Origin: Corynebacterium tuberculostearicum
GTDB lineage: Bacteria; Actinomycetota; Actinomycetes; Mycobacteriales; Mycobacteriaceae
DNA length: 64,000 bases
Reading direction: 5' to 3'
Assembly (NCBI RefSeq): GCF_016894265.1
Contig: NZ_CP069791.1
Span: forward strand, 2,294,001-2,358,000
Shown here: positions 20,053-28,748 of the stretch, in pieces
Position numbering within the stretch: the stretch's first letter is position 1
How the letters are laid out: every line of letters starts with the position of its first letter
Made by a program: the position numbers and the translations under genes
The notes under the pieces: generated by a model
Seen by the model: only the letters and a program-made list of their open reading frames with translations
Databases searched by the model: none
What the model was told of the DNA's origin: nothing

Positions 20053-20406
20053 TTAGGACAGGGCCTCAATGAACGGTTCGAGGTCATATTCTTCCTCGAC
20101 GTTTTCGAGCACCTCGAGGGCATTTTCCGTCAAGGTCTCGCTGCCAGAGCCCACCAGTTCCCTAATATAGGGGTAGTCTTCGACAACTTCGCCCGCGCTA
20201 AAGGGCGCACCAGCCCAAATGGCAGCAATGGTGGCCGCCGCTTGAGCATTCTGTTCCTCTTCTTCGCTGAGTTTTGGCTTGCTGTGTGCGACCTCGCAGG
20301 CATCCTCGACGGCGCGAATTACCCCTTCTTCATCGAGGTTTGCCATCTCGTCCAAGAAATCCACGTTGAGGTCCGTGCTGAAAATGTTTTCGTCCCAAGT
20401 ACTCAC
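20053..20406 (-). CDS. DUF4259-like small acidic protein
   Basis: 117 residues, strongly acidic. The start (T-W-D-E-N-I-F-S-T-D-L-N-V-D-F-L-D-E-M) follows the DUF4259 pattern GxWGxxxFxNDxAxDFLxxL, and the rest is helical with a conserved-looking A-A-A-T-I-A-A-I-W segment. Function unknown. A single gene upstream of tmk on the same strand but 81 bp away. Confidence 0.75.
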   Translation of the reverse strand: MSTWDENIFSTDLNVDFLDEMANLDEEGVIRAVEDACEVAHSKPKLSEEEEQNAQAAATIAAIWAGAPFSAGEVVEDYPYIRELVGSGSETLTENALEVLENVEEEYDLEPFIEALS

Positions 20407-20653
20407 TTTTTGACTCCTTCGGTGCTTTCAGCGCCATTTATACACGCTTTCTTGGTGAAAGAAAGCAGGCAATGAAAAGGTTTGCATGGCCTTCTACGCC
20501 CGTGAACTGCCCTTTTGTTTACTTATCACAGAATTGCGACGCCGTCGCAATGTTTCCCAAACATGATAGTCTCGTTACCAACTTGTTACCGGGGCGCCGT
20601 ATCGCCCTCCCCCTTGGGCTGTAACGGCCCGCCTCATAGAAAGGACAGCCACG

Positions 20654-21442
20654 ATGAAGCCAGATTCGCGCCGCGTCTACGTGTTCATTGTGGCCGGACT
20701 GATCGCCGCGGTCGTCGTCGGAGTCGCCGTCTGGCGCATGAGCTCGCCAAGCGCCAACTATTCCAATGCCGCGGATCAGTCCGCGACCACCTCCGTCTCC
20801 CCGACCCACACCGCAGCCGAGGAGACCACCACTTCTTCAACGGACCGCTCCCCCTCGAAGAAGCACTCCTCGCGCACCACGACATCAACTGCCTCGTCCG
20901 GTGATGCCAAGCACCAGCAGCCGCACAACAACGATCCGTTTCTCGCCCCTAATGCGGTAGTGCGCCCACAGGCAGCAACCCAGCCCACCAAGGTCTACCG
21001 TCCAGAAAACATCTCCCCGCAGGGCACCGCCTCGCAGGGCAATACCACCACCCAGGGTGGTCAGGGCACCGGCCAGGGCAATCAGCGTCTAACGCCTGAT
21101 TACCCGAGCAACCAGAACGGCTCGCAGGCTACTGGTGCCCCGCAGAGCAACCAGGGCGGCACCACCCCGCCGGCCACCACTGGTCCGTCCACTCCACAGC
21201 CCTCACCTGAGGCACCTGCCGCGCAAGATAACTCGGGCAAGAATTCCAACGCTCCGGCCCAGGAACCAGCTGGCACGGAGCGACCCGAGGCCGAGAAGGC
21301 GGAGCAGGAACAGCTCACCGGCCATGCCGCTGCAGAGCGATCTTCCGCCGATCAGAACCAGGAGCCTACCGACTTGGTGCCAACTAAGCAGGCACCGGCC
21401 ACGGCCCAGCAGGCTCCGAGGGAAGCGGCGCCTACGCGCTAA
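20654..21442 (+). CDS. Single-pass membrane protein with low-complexity Thr/Gln/Pro tail
   Basis: 262 residues. One membrane segment at about 10-28 (V-F-I-V-A-G-L-I-A-A-V-V-V-G-V-A-V), then a disordered extracytoplasmic part rich in Ser/Thr, then Gly/Gln/Thr (about 115-160), then Pro/Ala/Glu. Such tails are seen in wall-spanning anchored proteins, but no family is recognised. SD GAAAGGA precedes the ATG. It is followed by a very strong hairpin. Confidence 0.7.
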   Translation: MKPDSRRVYVFIVAGLIAAVVVGVAVWRMSSPSANYSNAADQSATTSVSPTHTAAEETTTSSTDRSPSKKHSSRTTTSTASSGDAKHQQPHNNDPFLAPNAVVRPQAATQPTKVYRPENISPQGTASQGNTTTQGGQGTGQGNQRLTPDYPSNQNGSQATGAPQSNQGGTTPPATTGPSTPQPSPEAPAAQDNSGKNSNAPAQEPAGTERPEAEKAEQEQLTGHAAAERSSADQNQEPTDLVPTKQAPATAQQAPREAAPTR

Positions 21443-21469
21443 TTCGGAGCCGGTTCTCGGCGTAGACGA

Positions 21470-21530
21470 ACAAAACAAGCACGTTTCCTCGATTTTAAAG
21501 GCAGAAATCGGGGAAACGTGCTTGTTTTGT
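21470..21530. terminator. Long near-perfect hairpin after the low-complexity gene
   Basis: 19-bp perfect arms (start ACAAAACAAGCACGTTTCC at 21470-21488, complement at 21512-21530), continued through a T-G wobble by CGATTT/AAATCG, with a 9-base loop. The ends are A-rich and T-rich, so it can terminate in both directions. Confidence 0.85.
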
Positions 21531-21621
21531 ATGCGCTGGAACGCGGTAGTTACGACGCAGCCACAATGTGCGCCAAAAATTGGGCGGAGCAGACCGCAAC
21601 GCGGCCGTAATGATGACTGAA

Positions 21622-21666
21622 AAGCACGCTTCGCCTGAAACCGGAGAACGGCGGCGAAGCGTGCTT
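21622..21666 (-). terminator. Intrinsic terminator of manA
   Basis: AAGCACGCTTCGCC (21622-21635) pairs with its complement at 21653-21666; read on the minus strand it ends in TTTT just past the manA stop. Its arm start AAGCACG is the same as part of the neighbouring hairpin. Confidence 0.85.
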
Positions 21667-21684
21667 GTGTGGGTTAAACGCGGA

Positions 21685-22914
21685 CTAGGCGCGGGCGACG
21701 AAGAGGTCGGCGGCGTCGGATTCCGCAGTAGCGGTAACGAGACCCTCGGAGGCTGGCAGCCAGACGGCCTGGCCTGGGGTCGCGGTGAGGGTCTTGCCCC
21801 CAGCATCGGTAAAGGTTACGGAACCTGCGGTACACAGGGCGATGGTCGGGCCATCGTAATCAAGATCCACAGAAGACGAACCGGTAAGCTCCACGCGATC
21901 CAGCAGGAATTCCTCGATGGGTACTGGGTAGGACCATGCGGCGGCATCGTGGACATTGTCTTGGGCGGACTTATCTTGTTGCTGCACACGCGGCTCATCG
22001 GCAGCGGCGTACGTCAAGACCTTGACCAATTCTGGAACGTCCACGAACTTAGGCGTCAGGCCACCGCGCAACACGTTATCGGAGTTCGCCATGATCTCCA
22101 CGCCGAGGCCCGAGACATAGGCGTGAAGCTGACCGGCATCCAAGTAGACGGCCTCACCGGGCGAGAGCTCGATGTGGTTGAGCAGCAATGCGCCCAGCAC
22201 ACCGATATCGCCTGGGTAGCGCTGGTTGAGATCCAGCACCGTGGACATGACGCGGGACTTCCAATCGGCTGGGTCGGCGGCGATCAGGCGCTCGCCAGCG
22301 GCAACAATGGCGGAAATGAGCTCCTTGCGCTTGGCAGACGGAATGGTAATCCATGTGGTGAAAAGGACGCGCAGGTTGGCGGACTCGGTGGTTGCCGAAG
22401 GGTCGTCGTCAAGCATGGCAACGTAGTGGTCCAGCTCCGGGCACTCGAGGGCGGCAAAAAGCTCGCGGGTGCGCGCCAAGGGGCGGAAGCCGGCCATGGC
22501 ATAGAAATCCGTGAGCGCGACAATGAGCTCGGGCTTGTGATTATCGTCCTTGTAATTGCGATTAGACGCGGTGAGCTCGATACCGGCGGCGTTTTCGCGG
22601 GCAAAGCCCTCTTCCGCCTGCGCCTTTGACGGGTGGGCCTGCAAGGACAGCGGCTCCTCGGCCGCAAGCACCTTGAGCAGGAAGGGCAGGCGCTCGCCGT
22701 ACTCGGCAGAAACGCGGCCACCTAGCTGCCCTGCCGGATCCTCGGCAATGACCTCATTGAGCAGGTGGCCATCCACCGTGGAAGGGTCGCCGGGATGGGC
22801 GCCGAACCACAGCTCTGCGACGGGCTTGTCGGAATCGGGCTGGCCCTGCAGGTGCGGGATAAGGGTACGCGAGCCCCAGGAATAATTGCGAGTGGCGCTG
22901 TGCAACAGCTGCAT
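21685..22914 (-). CDS. manA: Mannose-6-phosphate isomerase, class I
   Basis: Interconverts fructose-6-P and mannose-6-P, the entry to GDP-mannose for mannolipids and glycans. 409 residues; type I motifs L-Q-A-H-P-S-K (zinc ligand His), P-E-L-I-V-A-L, Y-V-S-G-L-G-V-E-I-M-A-N-S-D-N-V-L-R-G-G-L-T-P-K (zinc and substrate). Starts right after tobH on the same strand (6 bp), giving the conserved tobH-manA pair. Confidence 0.95.
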   Translation of the reverse strand: MQLLHSATRNYSWGSRTLIPHLQGQPDSDKPVAELWFGAHPGDPSTVDGHLLNEVIAEDPAGQLGGRVSAEYGERLPFLLKVLAAEEPLSLQAHPSKAQAEEGFARENAAGIELTASNRNYKDDNHKPELIVALTDFYAMAGFRPLARTRELFAALECPELDHYVAMLDDDPSATTESANLRVLFTTWITIPSAKRKELISAIVAAGERLIAADPADWKSRVMSTVLDLNQRYPGDIGVLGALLLNHIELSPGEAVYLDAGQLHAYVSGLGVEIMANSDNVLRGGLTPKFVDVPELVKVLTYAAADEPRVQQQDKSAQDNVHDAAAWSYPVPIEEFLLDRVELTGSSSVDLDYDGPTIALCTAGSVTFTDAGGKTLTATPGQAVWLPASEGLVTATAESDAADLFVARA

Positions 22915-22920
22915 GTGTTT

Positions 22921-23943
22921 CTATCCTTTAGAAATCTCGTAGGCGGTCGCGGCAAAACTCCGCGTAATAAGCTGCAGTGAGCGGGCAAGATGCCCCATGC
23001 CCGGTTCCGGGTCGATGCTGCGGACTGCAAGCGAGTTGGGCAGGTTCGCCTCTTCCTGCCCCCAGAAAACTACCTTCAAGGGTACCAAAGCGCCCTCAGC
23101 ACCATCGCCATCAATAAAGGGGTCAAAGAAGAGATCAGTGGCCGGGGAACTATCAGAATCCCGGTCGAGCGCGCGGCGCAATTCGGCCGGGTCCACATAA
23201 GCGCTCGGCAGGCCATGTACGGCCCAGATGGTCGCGGCCATGCGGGCCACGAGGGCGTCGAGCTGCACGTGCTCGCGACGCTCAGAATAAGAGTACGGGT
23301 CGAGCACGCAGGAATGGATGACGCGGGCGCCGTCGATAAACTCGCGCAGTTGGCGGCCCGGATTGGTAGTGGCATCGCGCTCGGGAGAAAGCTGGGCTAG
23401 CTCGCGGTCCACGGCCGCAGCGAGGTCCTCAAGGGTCTCCCTCACCGCGGTCGGGCCCTGATAGAGAAGGCAGCACAGCGCATGCAGGGCGGCAATGCTC
23501 CGCGCGGGCGAGCTACCCTCGGCCGTCGGCAAGCAAGGGGTGACGAACGTATCCTCCGGGCAGTCCTCCACCAGTGGGCCCTTAGCCGGTCCGATGAGCA
23601 GGGTGGTGGCACCGCGCTGGCTGGCAGTTATGAGGGCGCGCGACGCCCAGTCGCACTCGCCGGGCTCGCCGACGACCACGACCAGGTCCAGCGCCCCCAC
23701 GTAGCGCGGGAGCGATTCGGTCACCACAATTGGGATCCGCAGCGGCTCGGCTAGGCCAACTCCCAGGTGGGCGGCCTGGCGGGCAATCGCGTCGGTGGGA
23801 ATAATGACAAGCGAGCGGGGATTGAGCCCGCTGAGCGCCTCGCCCCAGCGCTCCACTTCTCCGGCCACCAGGCGGATTTGGGCGCCTTCGTGCGCCACAT
23901 CAAAAAAGCGCACGGTTTCGGCATCATAATTACCGGTATCCAT
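22921..23943 (-). CDS. TobH-type phosphosugar isomerase-like protein (Rv3256c family)
   Basis: 340 residues from ATG 23943 (M-D-T-G-N-Y-D-A-E-T-V-R-F-F). The protein resembles actinobacterial 'TobH' proteins, related to bifunctional phosphoglucose/phosphomannose isomerases, which sit between manA and manB in Mycobacterium. The middle part has two Rossmann-like stretches (S-L-V-I-I-P-T-D and D-L-V-V-V-V-G-E-P-G-E-C). Activity unproven. A -10 box (TATGCT on the minus strand, 23952-23957) sits exactly 8 bases before the ATG, so the gene is likely leaderless. Confidence 0.8.
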   Translation of the reverse strand: MDTGNYDAETVRFFDVAHEGAQIRLVAGEVERWGEALSGLNPRSLVIIPTDAIARQAAHLGVGLAEPLRIPIVVTESLPRYVGALDLVVVVGEPGECDWASRALITASQRGATTLLIGPAKGPLVEDCPEDTFVTPCLPTAEGSSPARSIAALHALCCLLYQGPTAVRETLEDLAAAVDRELAQLSPERDATTNPGRQLREFIDGARVIHSCVLDPYSYSERREHVQLDALVARMAATIWAVHGLPSAYVDPAELRRALDRDSDSSPATDLFFDPFIDGDGAEGALVPLKVVFWGQEEANLPNSLAVRSIDPEPGMGHLARSLQLITRSFAATAYEISKG

Positions 23944-23951
23944 GTGGCCCA

Positions 23952-23976
23952 AGCATAGTCGGGCGCCCACTAAGAT
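23952..23976. promoter_or_regulatory. Paired leaderless -10 boxes of tobH and cobA
   Basis: TATGCT (minus strand, 23957-23952) is 8 bases from the tobH ATG and TAAGAT (plus strand, 23971-23976) is 8 bases from the cobA ATG. The two divergent starts are only 41 bp apart, so the two polymerase sites must overlap. Confidence 0.6.
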
Positions 23977-23984
23977 GAAGTCCT

Positions 23985-24722
23985 ATGACTTCCGCACAGA
24001 TCCATCCTGTAACCCTGATTGGCGGCGGCCCCGGCGCGTGGGACCTCATTACCGTGCGCGGCATGCGTGCCCTGCAGGATGCAGAGGTTATCCTTGCCGA
24101 TCACCTGGGACCTACGGCGCAGCTCGATAAGCTGTGTGATATTTCTTCCAAAGAGCTTATTGACGTCTCCAAGCTCCCCTATAAGAAGTCAATCTCGCAG
24201 GAAAAGATCAACGAGCTGCTCATCGAGCACGCCCGTGCCGGCCGCAAGGTGGCCCGCCTTAAGGGGGGCGATCCCTTCGTCTTTGGGCGCGGCTTTGAAG
24301 AGGTGCAAGCGCTGGCGGAAGCGTCTATTCCCGCCACGGTCATTCCGGGCGTGACCTCCGCCATTTCCGTTCCCGCGGCCGTGGGCATCCCGGTAACTCA
24401 GCGCGGCATCGTCCACGGATTCACGGTGGTATCCGGCCACCTGCCGCCCGGCCATGAGAAGTCCTTGGTGGACTGGGCAGCGCTCGCCCGCTCTGGCGCC
24501 ACGCTCGCGGTCATCATGGGTGTGAAAAATGCCCCGGCGATTGCCAGTGCGCTAATCGACGCCTCCCTCTCTCCCTCTACTCCCTGCGCCATCATCCAAG
24601 AAGGCACGCTTTCTACCGAGCGCGCCTACCGTTGCACCTTGGGCACCCTTGCGCAGACGATGGCCGAGCACGAGATCTCCGCGCCGGCGGTCTACGTCAT
24701 CGGCGAGGTGGCCGGGCTCTAG
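23985..24722 (+). CDS. cobA: Uroporphyrinogen-III C-methyltransferase
   Basis: SAM-dependent enzyme making precorrin-2, the precursor of siroheme used by sulfite reductase. 245 residues: G-G-G-P-G-A-W-D-L-I-T near the N-terminus (SAM site), the L-K-G-G-D-P-F-V-F-G-R-G motif at about 92-103, and V-P-G-V-T-S-A close after. No fused HemD or CysG domain. Next to cysY (ferrochelatase) and cysI, its products feed the sulfite pathway. Leaderless start inferred from TAAGAT 8 bases upstream. Confidence 0.93.
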   Translation: MTSAQIHPVTLIGGGPGAWDLITVRGMRALQDAEVILADHLGPTAQLDKLCDISSKELIDVSKLPYKKSISQEKINELLIEHARAGRKVARLKGGDPFVFGRGFEEVQALAEASIPATVIPGVTSAISVPAAVGIPVTQRGIVHGFTVVSGHLPPGHEKSLVDWAALARSGATLAVIMGVKNAPAIASALIDASLSPSTPCAIIQEGTLSTERAYRCTLGTLAQTMAEHEISAPAVYVIGEVAGL

Positions 24723-24829
24723 CACCCCCTCGAGGCCTTCAGCGTCCGCGAGGCCGACTTGTGGCCGCGCTCTATCCCACCGCAGTTGGGGTTTGGCCCG
24801 TATCGTGGCCAAAGGTCGCGGCGGAAGTG

Positions 24830-25879
24830 CTACGCGCGGTCAGCAGCGGGGCTTTCGGGCGCCTTATCCTGCACGATGGTGACGCCAGACTTGCCCGAAC
24901 CGTGGACGCGGTGGGCGGCAGCGACGCGCTCCGGATAATCCGGGGCATGGAAATCCGCGTGGGCGGCTTCCTCAGCGTTTTCGGCTTCCAATTCCGCCGC
25001 ACGCGCACGCCTGGTGCGCAACGCGCCACGAATGGTGGCTGCTACACCAGCCGCGACCACGACCGCGATGACAACCGGGGTAACTGCTGCAGGCACTGCC
25101 CAGCCAAAGTACGTCTCGGCACCGCCGATAACTTTGCTGATATTCAGGCTCACGATGGCCGTACCCACTAGTCCGCCGAGCAGAACCGGGTTGATGCGGG
25201 AGATGAGCCACGCGGCGATGGGCGCGGTGATAGCGCCGCCGATGAGCAGGGCAATGACTGCGGCCAAATTGGCGACGATATCGTGCCAGAGCCCGACGAT
25301 AAAGCCTGCGGTAGCGCCGAAGGTCACTAGGAACTCAGCGGCGTTGACCGTGCCGACGATGCGGCGCGGCTGCTCGCGGCCGATGGCCATGAGCGTGGAG
25401 GTCGACACCGGGCCCCAGCCGCCACCACCGGTGGAATCGACGAATCCGCCCACAAGGCCAAGACCGGCGAGAAACGGCGTGGAGTGGGTGCGCTTATAGG
25501 CGGAGCCACGGCGGCGTGGTTGGGAGAAACGCCAAATGAGGTTGGCGCCGATGCCCACCAGGATGAGTGCGGTCACCGGCGCGGCCGCCGCGGTGGAGAT
25601 ATTCGACAGCAACGTGGCGCCCAAAAAGGCGGCGATCCCGCCCGGCACGCCGAGACGGACCACGGTTTTCCAATCCACGTTGCCGAAGCGCGCGTGGCTC
25701 AATCCAGAAATGGCCGTGGTACCAAGCTCGGCGGTATGAACGACGGCCGAGGCCTGCGCGGGGCCAAGGCCGGCAAGAAGCAGCATCGTGGTGGACGTGA
25801 CGCCAAAGCCCATGCCGATGCCACCGTCCACGAGGTTGGCGGCCGCACCGGCGAGCGCGATGAGGATGAGGGTTAGCAT
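24830..25879 (-). CDS. cysZ: TSUP-family permease (CysZ-like)
   Basis: 349 residues from ATG 25879 (M-L-T-L-I-L-I-A-L-A-G-A-A-A-N-L-V-D-G-G-I-G-M-G-F). Eight or so membrane helices and the duplicated TauE/SafE motif (G-I-G-M-G-F-G-V and later G-F-V-D-S-T-G-G-G-G-W-G). In C. glutamicum the last gene of the cysIXHDNYZ operon is such a permease, needed for sulfate uptake. Here the sulfate-activation genes are missing, so its substrate may be sulfite or another sulfur anion. Overlaps cysY by 7 bp (ATGCTAA). Confidence 0.88.
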   Translation of the reverse strand: MLTLILIALAGAAANLVDGGIGMGFGVTSTTMLLLAGLGPAQASAVVHTAELGTTAISGLSHARFGNVDWKTVVRLGVPGGIAAFLGATLLSNISTAAAAPVTALILVGIGANLIWRFSQPRRRGSAYKRTHSTPFLAGLGLVGGFVDSTGGGGWGPVSTSTLMAIGREQPRRIVGTVNAAEFLVTFGATAGFIVGLWHDIVANLAAVIALLIGGAITAPIAAWLISRINPVLLGGLVGTAIVSLNISKVIGGAETYFGWAVPAAVTPVVIAVVVAAGVAATIRGALRTRRARAAELEAENAEEAAHADFHAPDYPERVAAAHRVHGSGKSGVTIVQDKAPESPAADRA

Positions 25880-26559
25880 GGCACGAACACCTCTTGTGCG
25901 GCGCGGCGGGCGTGGTGAAAGCGGTCTGCGACGAGGCCCGCGAGGTCGGTTCCTAGCGGGCGGTCGACGGTTGCGGGAACGCCCGCCAGCCGGTCCAGGA
26001 GCAGGCCCTCGGTCACGAAGAGCGGAATCACGCGCACGCGAGAGGGGTCTTGATGCTCGCGGCACAGGGACACGATCCCTTCGCGACCACCGCGAGTGGC
26101 GAATTCCACCGCCGTAGGTACGCCGGTGAGCGCGAAGGTGCGGTGGGCGAGCTCACGGATGGCATCGTTCGCCGCAGTATCGGAGGACCCAACGGAGTAG
26201 ATGACCACATGGGCATCGCCAGGCCGGGTACGGGAGGCGAGCACGCGGGCGAGGTCCTCGCCGGTGCCGAGCCCAGGGGCGAGGTGGAGGGAAAGGTGGG
26301 AGGTTTGGGCGGCGTCGGCAAGCGTGCGCGGGACGTCCACGCGCTGGTGGTAGCCCTGGGTAAAAAGCAGCGGAACTACAACGGTCTCGGTCTCCCCGAG
26401 CTGGGCGAGCTCGAGCGCGGCCATGGTGAGGTCGGGCTCGTTGAATTCCAGGTGCGCCGCGCGGGCTGGTCGCAGACCCGTGGCCTGGGTCAAACGCTCA
26501 ATGCCGGCCGCGGCGCCCGGGTGCCGCGAACCGTGGGACAGGGTAATAAGTGCGGGCAT
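25873..26559 (-). CDS. cysY: Sirohydrochlorin ferrochelatase-like protein (CysY/CbiX)
   Basis: Inserts iron into sirohydrochlorin (inferred) to finish siroheme. 228 residues from ATG 26559 (M-P-A-L-I-T-L-S-H-G-S-R-H-P), with SD AAGGA 8 bases before; a longer frame upstream overlaps cysX and has no family match. The active-site His is in L-S-H-G-S-R; a second half with V-I-Y-S-V-G-S-S-D and V-I-P-L-F-V-T-E-G shows the duplicated CbiX fold. Between cysX and cysZ, as in C. glutamicum. Confidence 0.88.
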   Translation of the reverse strand: MPALITLSHGSRHPGAAAGIERLTQATGLRPARAAHLEFNEPDLTMAALELAQLGETETVVVPLLFTQGYHQRVDVPRTLADAAQTSHLSLHLAPGLGTGEDLARVLASRTRPGDAHVVIYSVGSSDTAANDAIRELAHRTFALTGVPTAVEFATRGGREGIVSLCREHQDPSRVRVIPLFVTEGLLLDRLAGVPATVDRPLGTDLAGLVADRFHHARRAAQEVFVPC

Positions 26560-26570
26560 GGGGCGCATCC

Positions 26571-26822
26571 TTAAGCCTGCGGTGCCGTGGAGTGTCCGCG
26601 GCGGGCAAGCGAGCGCTTTAGGGCCTCGTTGGAGGACACGGCCGGTGCGGGGGCTACCGGGGCATCGTCTTGGCCGTGAAAGCGCACGGAGAAAATCCGC
26701 AGGCATTCCTGGCACTTCCAGGCAAAGTCATCTTCCTCATCCGGGAAGAGGTCGGTGCCGGCGCAATACGGGCAGAAGCTGGGATGGTTGCGGTTGGGGT
26801 TGGGCTGGCGGCGAAAATTCAC
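26571..26822 (-). CDS. cysX: CysX, small zinc-ribbon-like partner of sulfite reductase
   Basis: 83 residues with C-P-Y-C near 17-20 and C-Q-E-C near 37-40, a two-knuckle metal site. In C. glutamicum CysX follows cysI and is proposed to be a small redox or metal protein that passes electrons between Fpr2 and CysI. The GTG start overlaps the cysI TGA (GTGA), so it is coupled to cysI. Confidence 0.87.
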   Translation of the reverse strand: MNFRRQPNPNRNHPSFCPYCAGTDLFPDEEDDFAWKCQECLRIFSVRFHGQDDAPVAPAPAVSSNEALKRSLARRGHSTAPQA

Positions 26823-28495
26823 TGCAAGTCCTCCTCCTTGGCGCGCAAGACCCAGTGGCGGAATTGCTCGCCTTCCTCGCGCTGCTCTTTGTATTTGTTG
26901 ACTAGGCGAATGACGTACTCGGGCACCTCATCGGCGACGACCTTGTGGCCGCGCAGCTTACGGCCCCAGTCCGGGGACAGGCCAAGGGCGCCACCCAGGT
27001 GGACCTGGAAACCCTCGACGCGGTTGCCCTCGGAATCGGTAACAATCTGGCCCTTCAGGCCAATGTCCGATACCTGCGAACGCGCACAGGCGTTGGGGCA
27101 GCCGTTGAGCGCGATGGAAATCGGCACGTCCAGATCTCCCAAGGTGTCTTCCAGGGTGTCTACCAACTCGATGGCGCGGGCCTTCGTGGTCACGTGCGCG
27201 AGCTTGCAGAACTCCAGGCCGGTGCAGGAGATGACGCCGCGGCGGAATTCGGACGGCTGGGAGTACAGGCCGGTCTCATCGAGCGCGCGGGAGAGCGCCG
27301 GAATGTCTTCTTCCTCCACATCAAGGAAGAGCAATTCCTTCATCGGGGTGGTGCGAATGCGGCTGATGCCGAACTTTTCGGCCACGTCCGCAATGGCGAT
27401 GAGCTGCTCGCCGGTGGCGTGTCCCACGGTGGGCTTTACGCCAACGTAGAACTTGCCATCCTTCTGGCGGTGCACGCCAAGATGATCGCGGGAGCCGGGC
27501 TCGACCTCCAGTGGGATGCCATCCAGCAGTGGCTTGTCTAGGTATTCTTCCTCCAGCACCTGACGGAACTTTTCGATGCCCCACTTGGCTACCAAGAACT
27601 TCAGGCGGGCGCGGTTGCGGTTGCGGCGGAAGCCGTAGTCACGGAAGATGCCGACCACCCCGGCCCAGACCTCCGGCACGCGCTCTAGGGGAACCCAGGC
27701 GCCGAGGGACTGCGAGAGCATCGGGTTGGTGGACAGGCCTCCACCAACGAAGCAATCGAATCCCGGGCCGTATTCGGGGTGGTTCGCGCCCACGAAGGCA
27801 ACGTCTTGAATCTCGTGCGTGACGTCCTGACGGGAGTTGCCGGAGATAGCGGTCTTGAATTTGCGCGGCAGGTTATGGAATTCCTCGCGCGGCAGGTAGT
27901 TATTCTTGATTTCTTCGATGGCCGGGGTGGCATCGATAATCTCGTCCTCGGCCACGCCGGCAACCGGAGAGCCCAAGATGACGCGGGGAACGTCACCGCA
28001 GCCCATGAGCGTGCTCAGCCCCACTGACTCGAGCTTGTCCCAAATGGTGGGCACATCCTCGATTTGAATCCAGTGCAGCTGGATATTCTGGCGGTCCGTA
28101 AAGTCCGCCGTGGAGCGGGCATAATCGCGCGAGATCTCACCGACGGCGCGCAGCTTGGCAGGATCGGCACGCCCGCCGTCGAAGCGCACGCGCATCATGA
28201 AGTACTCGTCCTGCAGCTCGGCGTTGGACAGCTTGGAGGTCATCTCGCCGCCCAAGTTCTGGTTGCGCTGAGTATAAAGGCCCAGCCACTTGAAGCGAGG
28301 GGCTAGGTCATCGGCTGGGATAGAGGAAAATCCCTGCTTGGAGTAGATATCGATGACGCGCTGCTTGGCAGAAAGCCCGCCGTCTTCCTGCTTAATTACC
28401 TCATCGTTATTGAGGGGCTCGGTACCGTCAATCTTCCATTGGCCTTCGGGCTTTTTGGCGCGGTGCGTGCGCTTGGTATTAGTCGCGGTGGTCAT
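26819..28495 (-). CDS. cysI: Sulfite reductase (ferredoxin type), siroheme protein
   Basis: Six-electron reduction of sulfite to sulfide. 558 residues from ATG 28495 (M-T-T-A-T-N-T-K-R-T-H); an in-frame upstream ATG at 28537 is less likely by comparison with C. glutamicum CysI. It carries two nitrite/sulfite reductase half domains and the 4Fe-4S/siroheme ligands in C-T-G-L-E-F-C (C-x5-C) and C-P-N-A-C (C-x3-C). F-T-D-R-Q-N-I-Q-L-H-W and G-F-R-R-N-R-N-R-A-R-L-K-F are substrate and siroheme contacts. Divergent from fpr2 across 253 bp. Confidence 0.95.
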   Translation of the reverse strand: MTTATNTKRTHRAKKPEGQWKIDGTEPLNNDEVIKQEDGGLSAKQRVIDIYSKQGFSSIPADDLAPRFKWLGLYTQRNQNLGGEMTSKLSNAELQDEYFMMRVRFDGGRADPAKLRAVGEISRDYARSTADFTDRQNIQLHWIQIEDVPTIWDKLESVGLSTLMGCGDVPRVILGSPVAGVAEDEIIDATPAIEEIKNNYLPREEFHNLPRKFKTAISGNSRQDVTHEIQDVAFVGANHPEYGPGFDCFVGGGLSTNPMLSQSLGAWVPLERVPEVWAGVVGIFRDYGFRRNRNRARLKFLVAKWGIEKFRQVLEEEYLDKPLLDGIPLEVEPGSRDHLGVHRQKDGKFYVGVKPTVGHATGEQLIAIADVAEKFGISRIRTTPMKELLFLDVEEEDIPALSRALDETGLYSQPSEFRRGVISCTGLEFCKLAHVTTKARAIELVDTLEDTLGDLDVPISIALNGCPNACARSQVSDIGLKGQIVTDSEGNRVEGFQVHLGGALGLSPDWGRKLRGHKVVADEVPEYVIRLVNKYKEQREEGEQFRHWVLRAKEEDLQ

Positions 28496-28654
28496 GGTGT
28501 AGATCTCAACCTGCCTTTCCAAAGTATTGAAAGACAACCTACCCGTCTAAAATGAGCAGACAAAGCGGTCTTTTTTAATTTCACGTAAAAAATCGCCCTG
28601 AACTGCACGAAAGGAAGAATATTTTTAGAATCTAATTCAACTCCTTGCCGCAAT

Positions 28655-28718
28655 CTAGACTAAACGGTTCAATGGCCAGAAAGATAAGCCTCCAAAAATG
28701 AACCTAGCGGTCTAGACC
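28655..28718. promoter_or_regulatory. Candidate sulfur-regulator sites between cysI and fpr2
   Basis: TAGAC-N6-GTTCA at 28656-28671 differs at two positions from the McbR box TAGAC-N6-GTCTA of C. glutamicum, and GGTCTAGACC at 28709-28718 is a perfect 10-bp palindrome 30 bp before fpr2. The 253-bp divergent spacer 28496-28748 is AT-rich and otherwise shows no gene. Confidence 0.4.
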
Positions 28719-28748
28719 CCGCGATTAAGAGAAAGGCATTCACGCAGC

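Noticed and set aside
24632-25171. Open frame on the plus strand over the cobA end and cysZ
   Set aside because: Shadow of the high-GC cysZ gene in another frame; low-complexity Arg/Gly translation.
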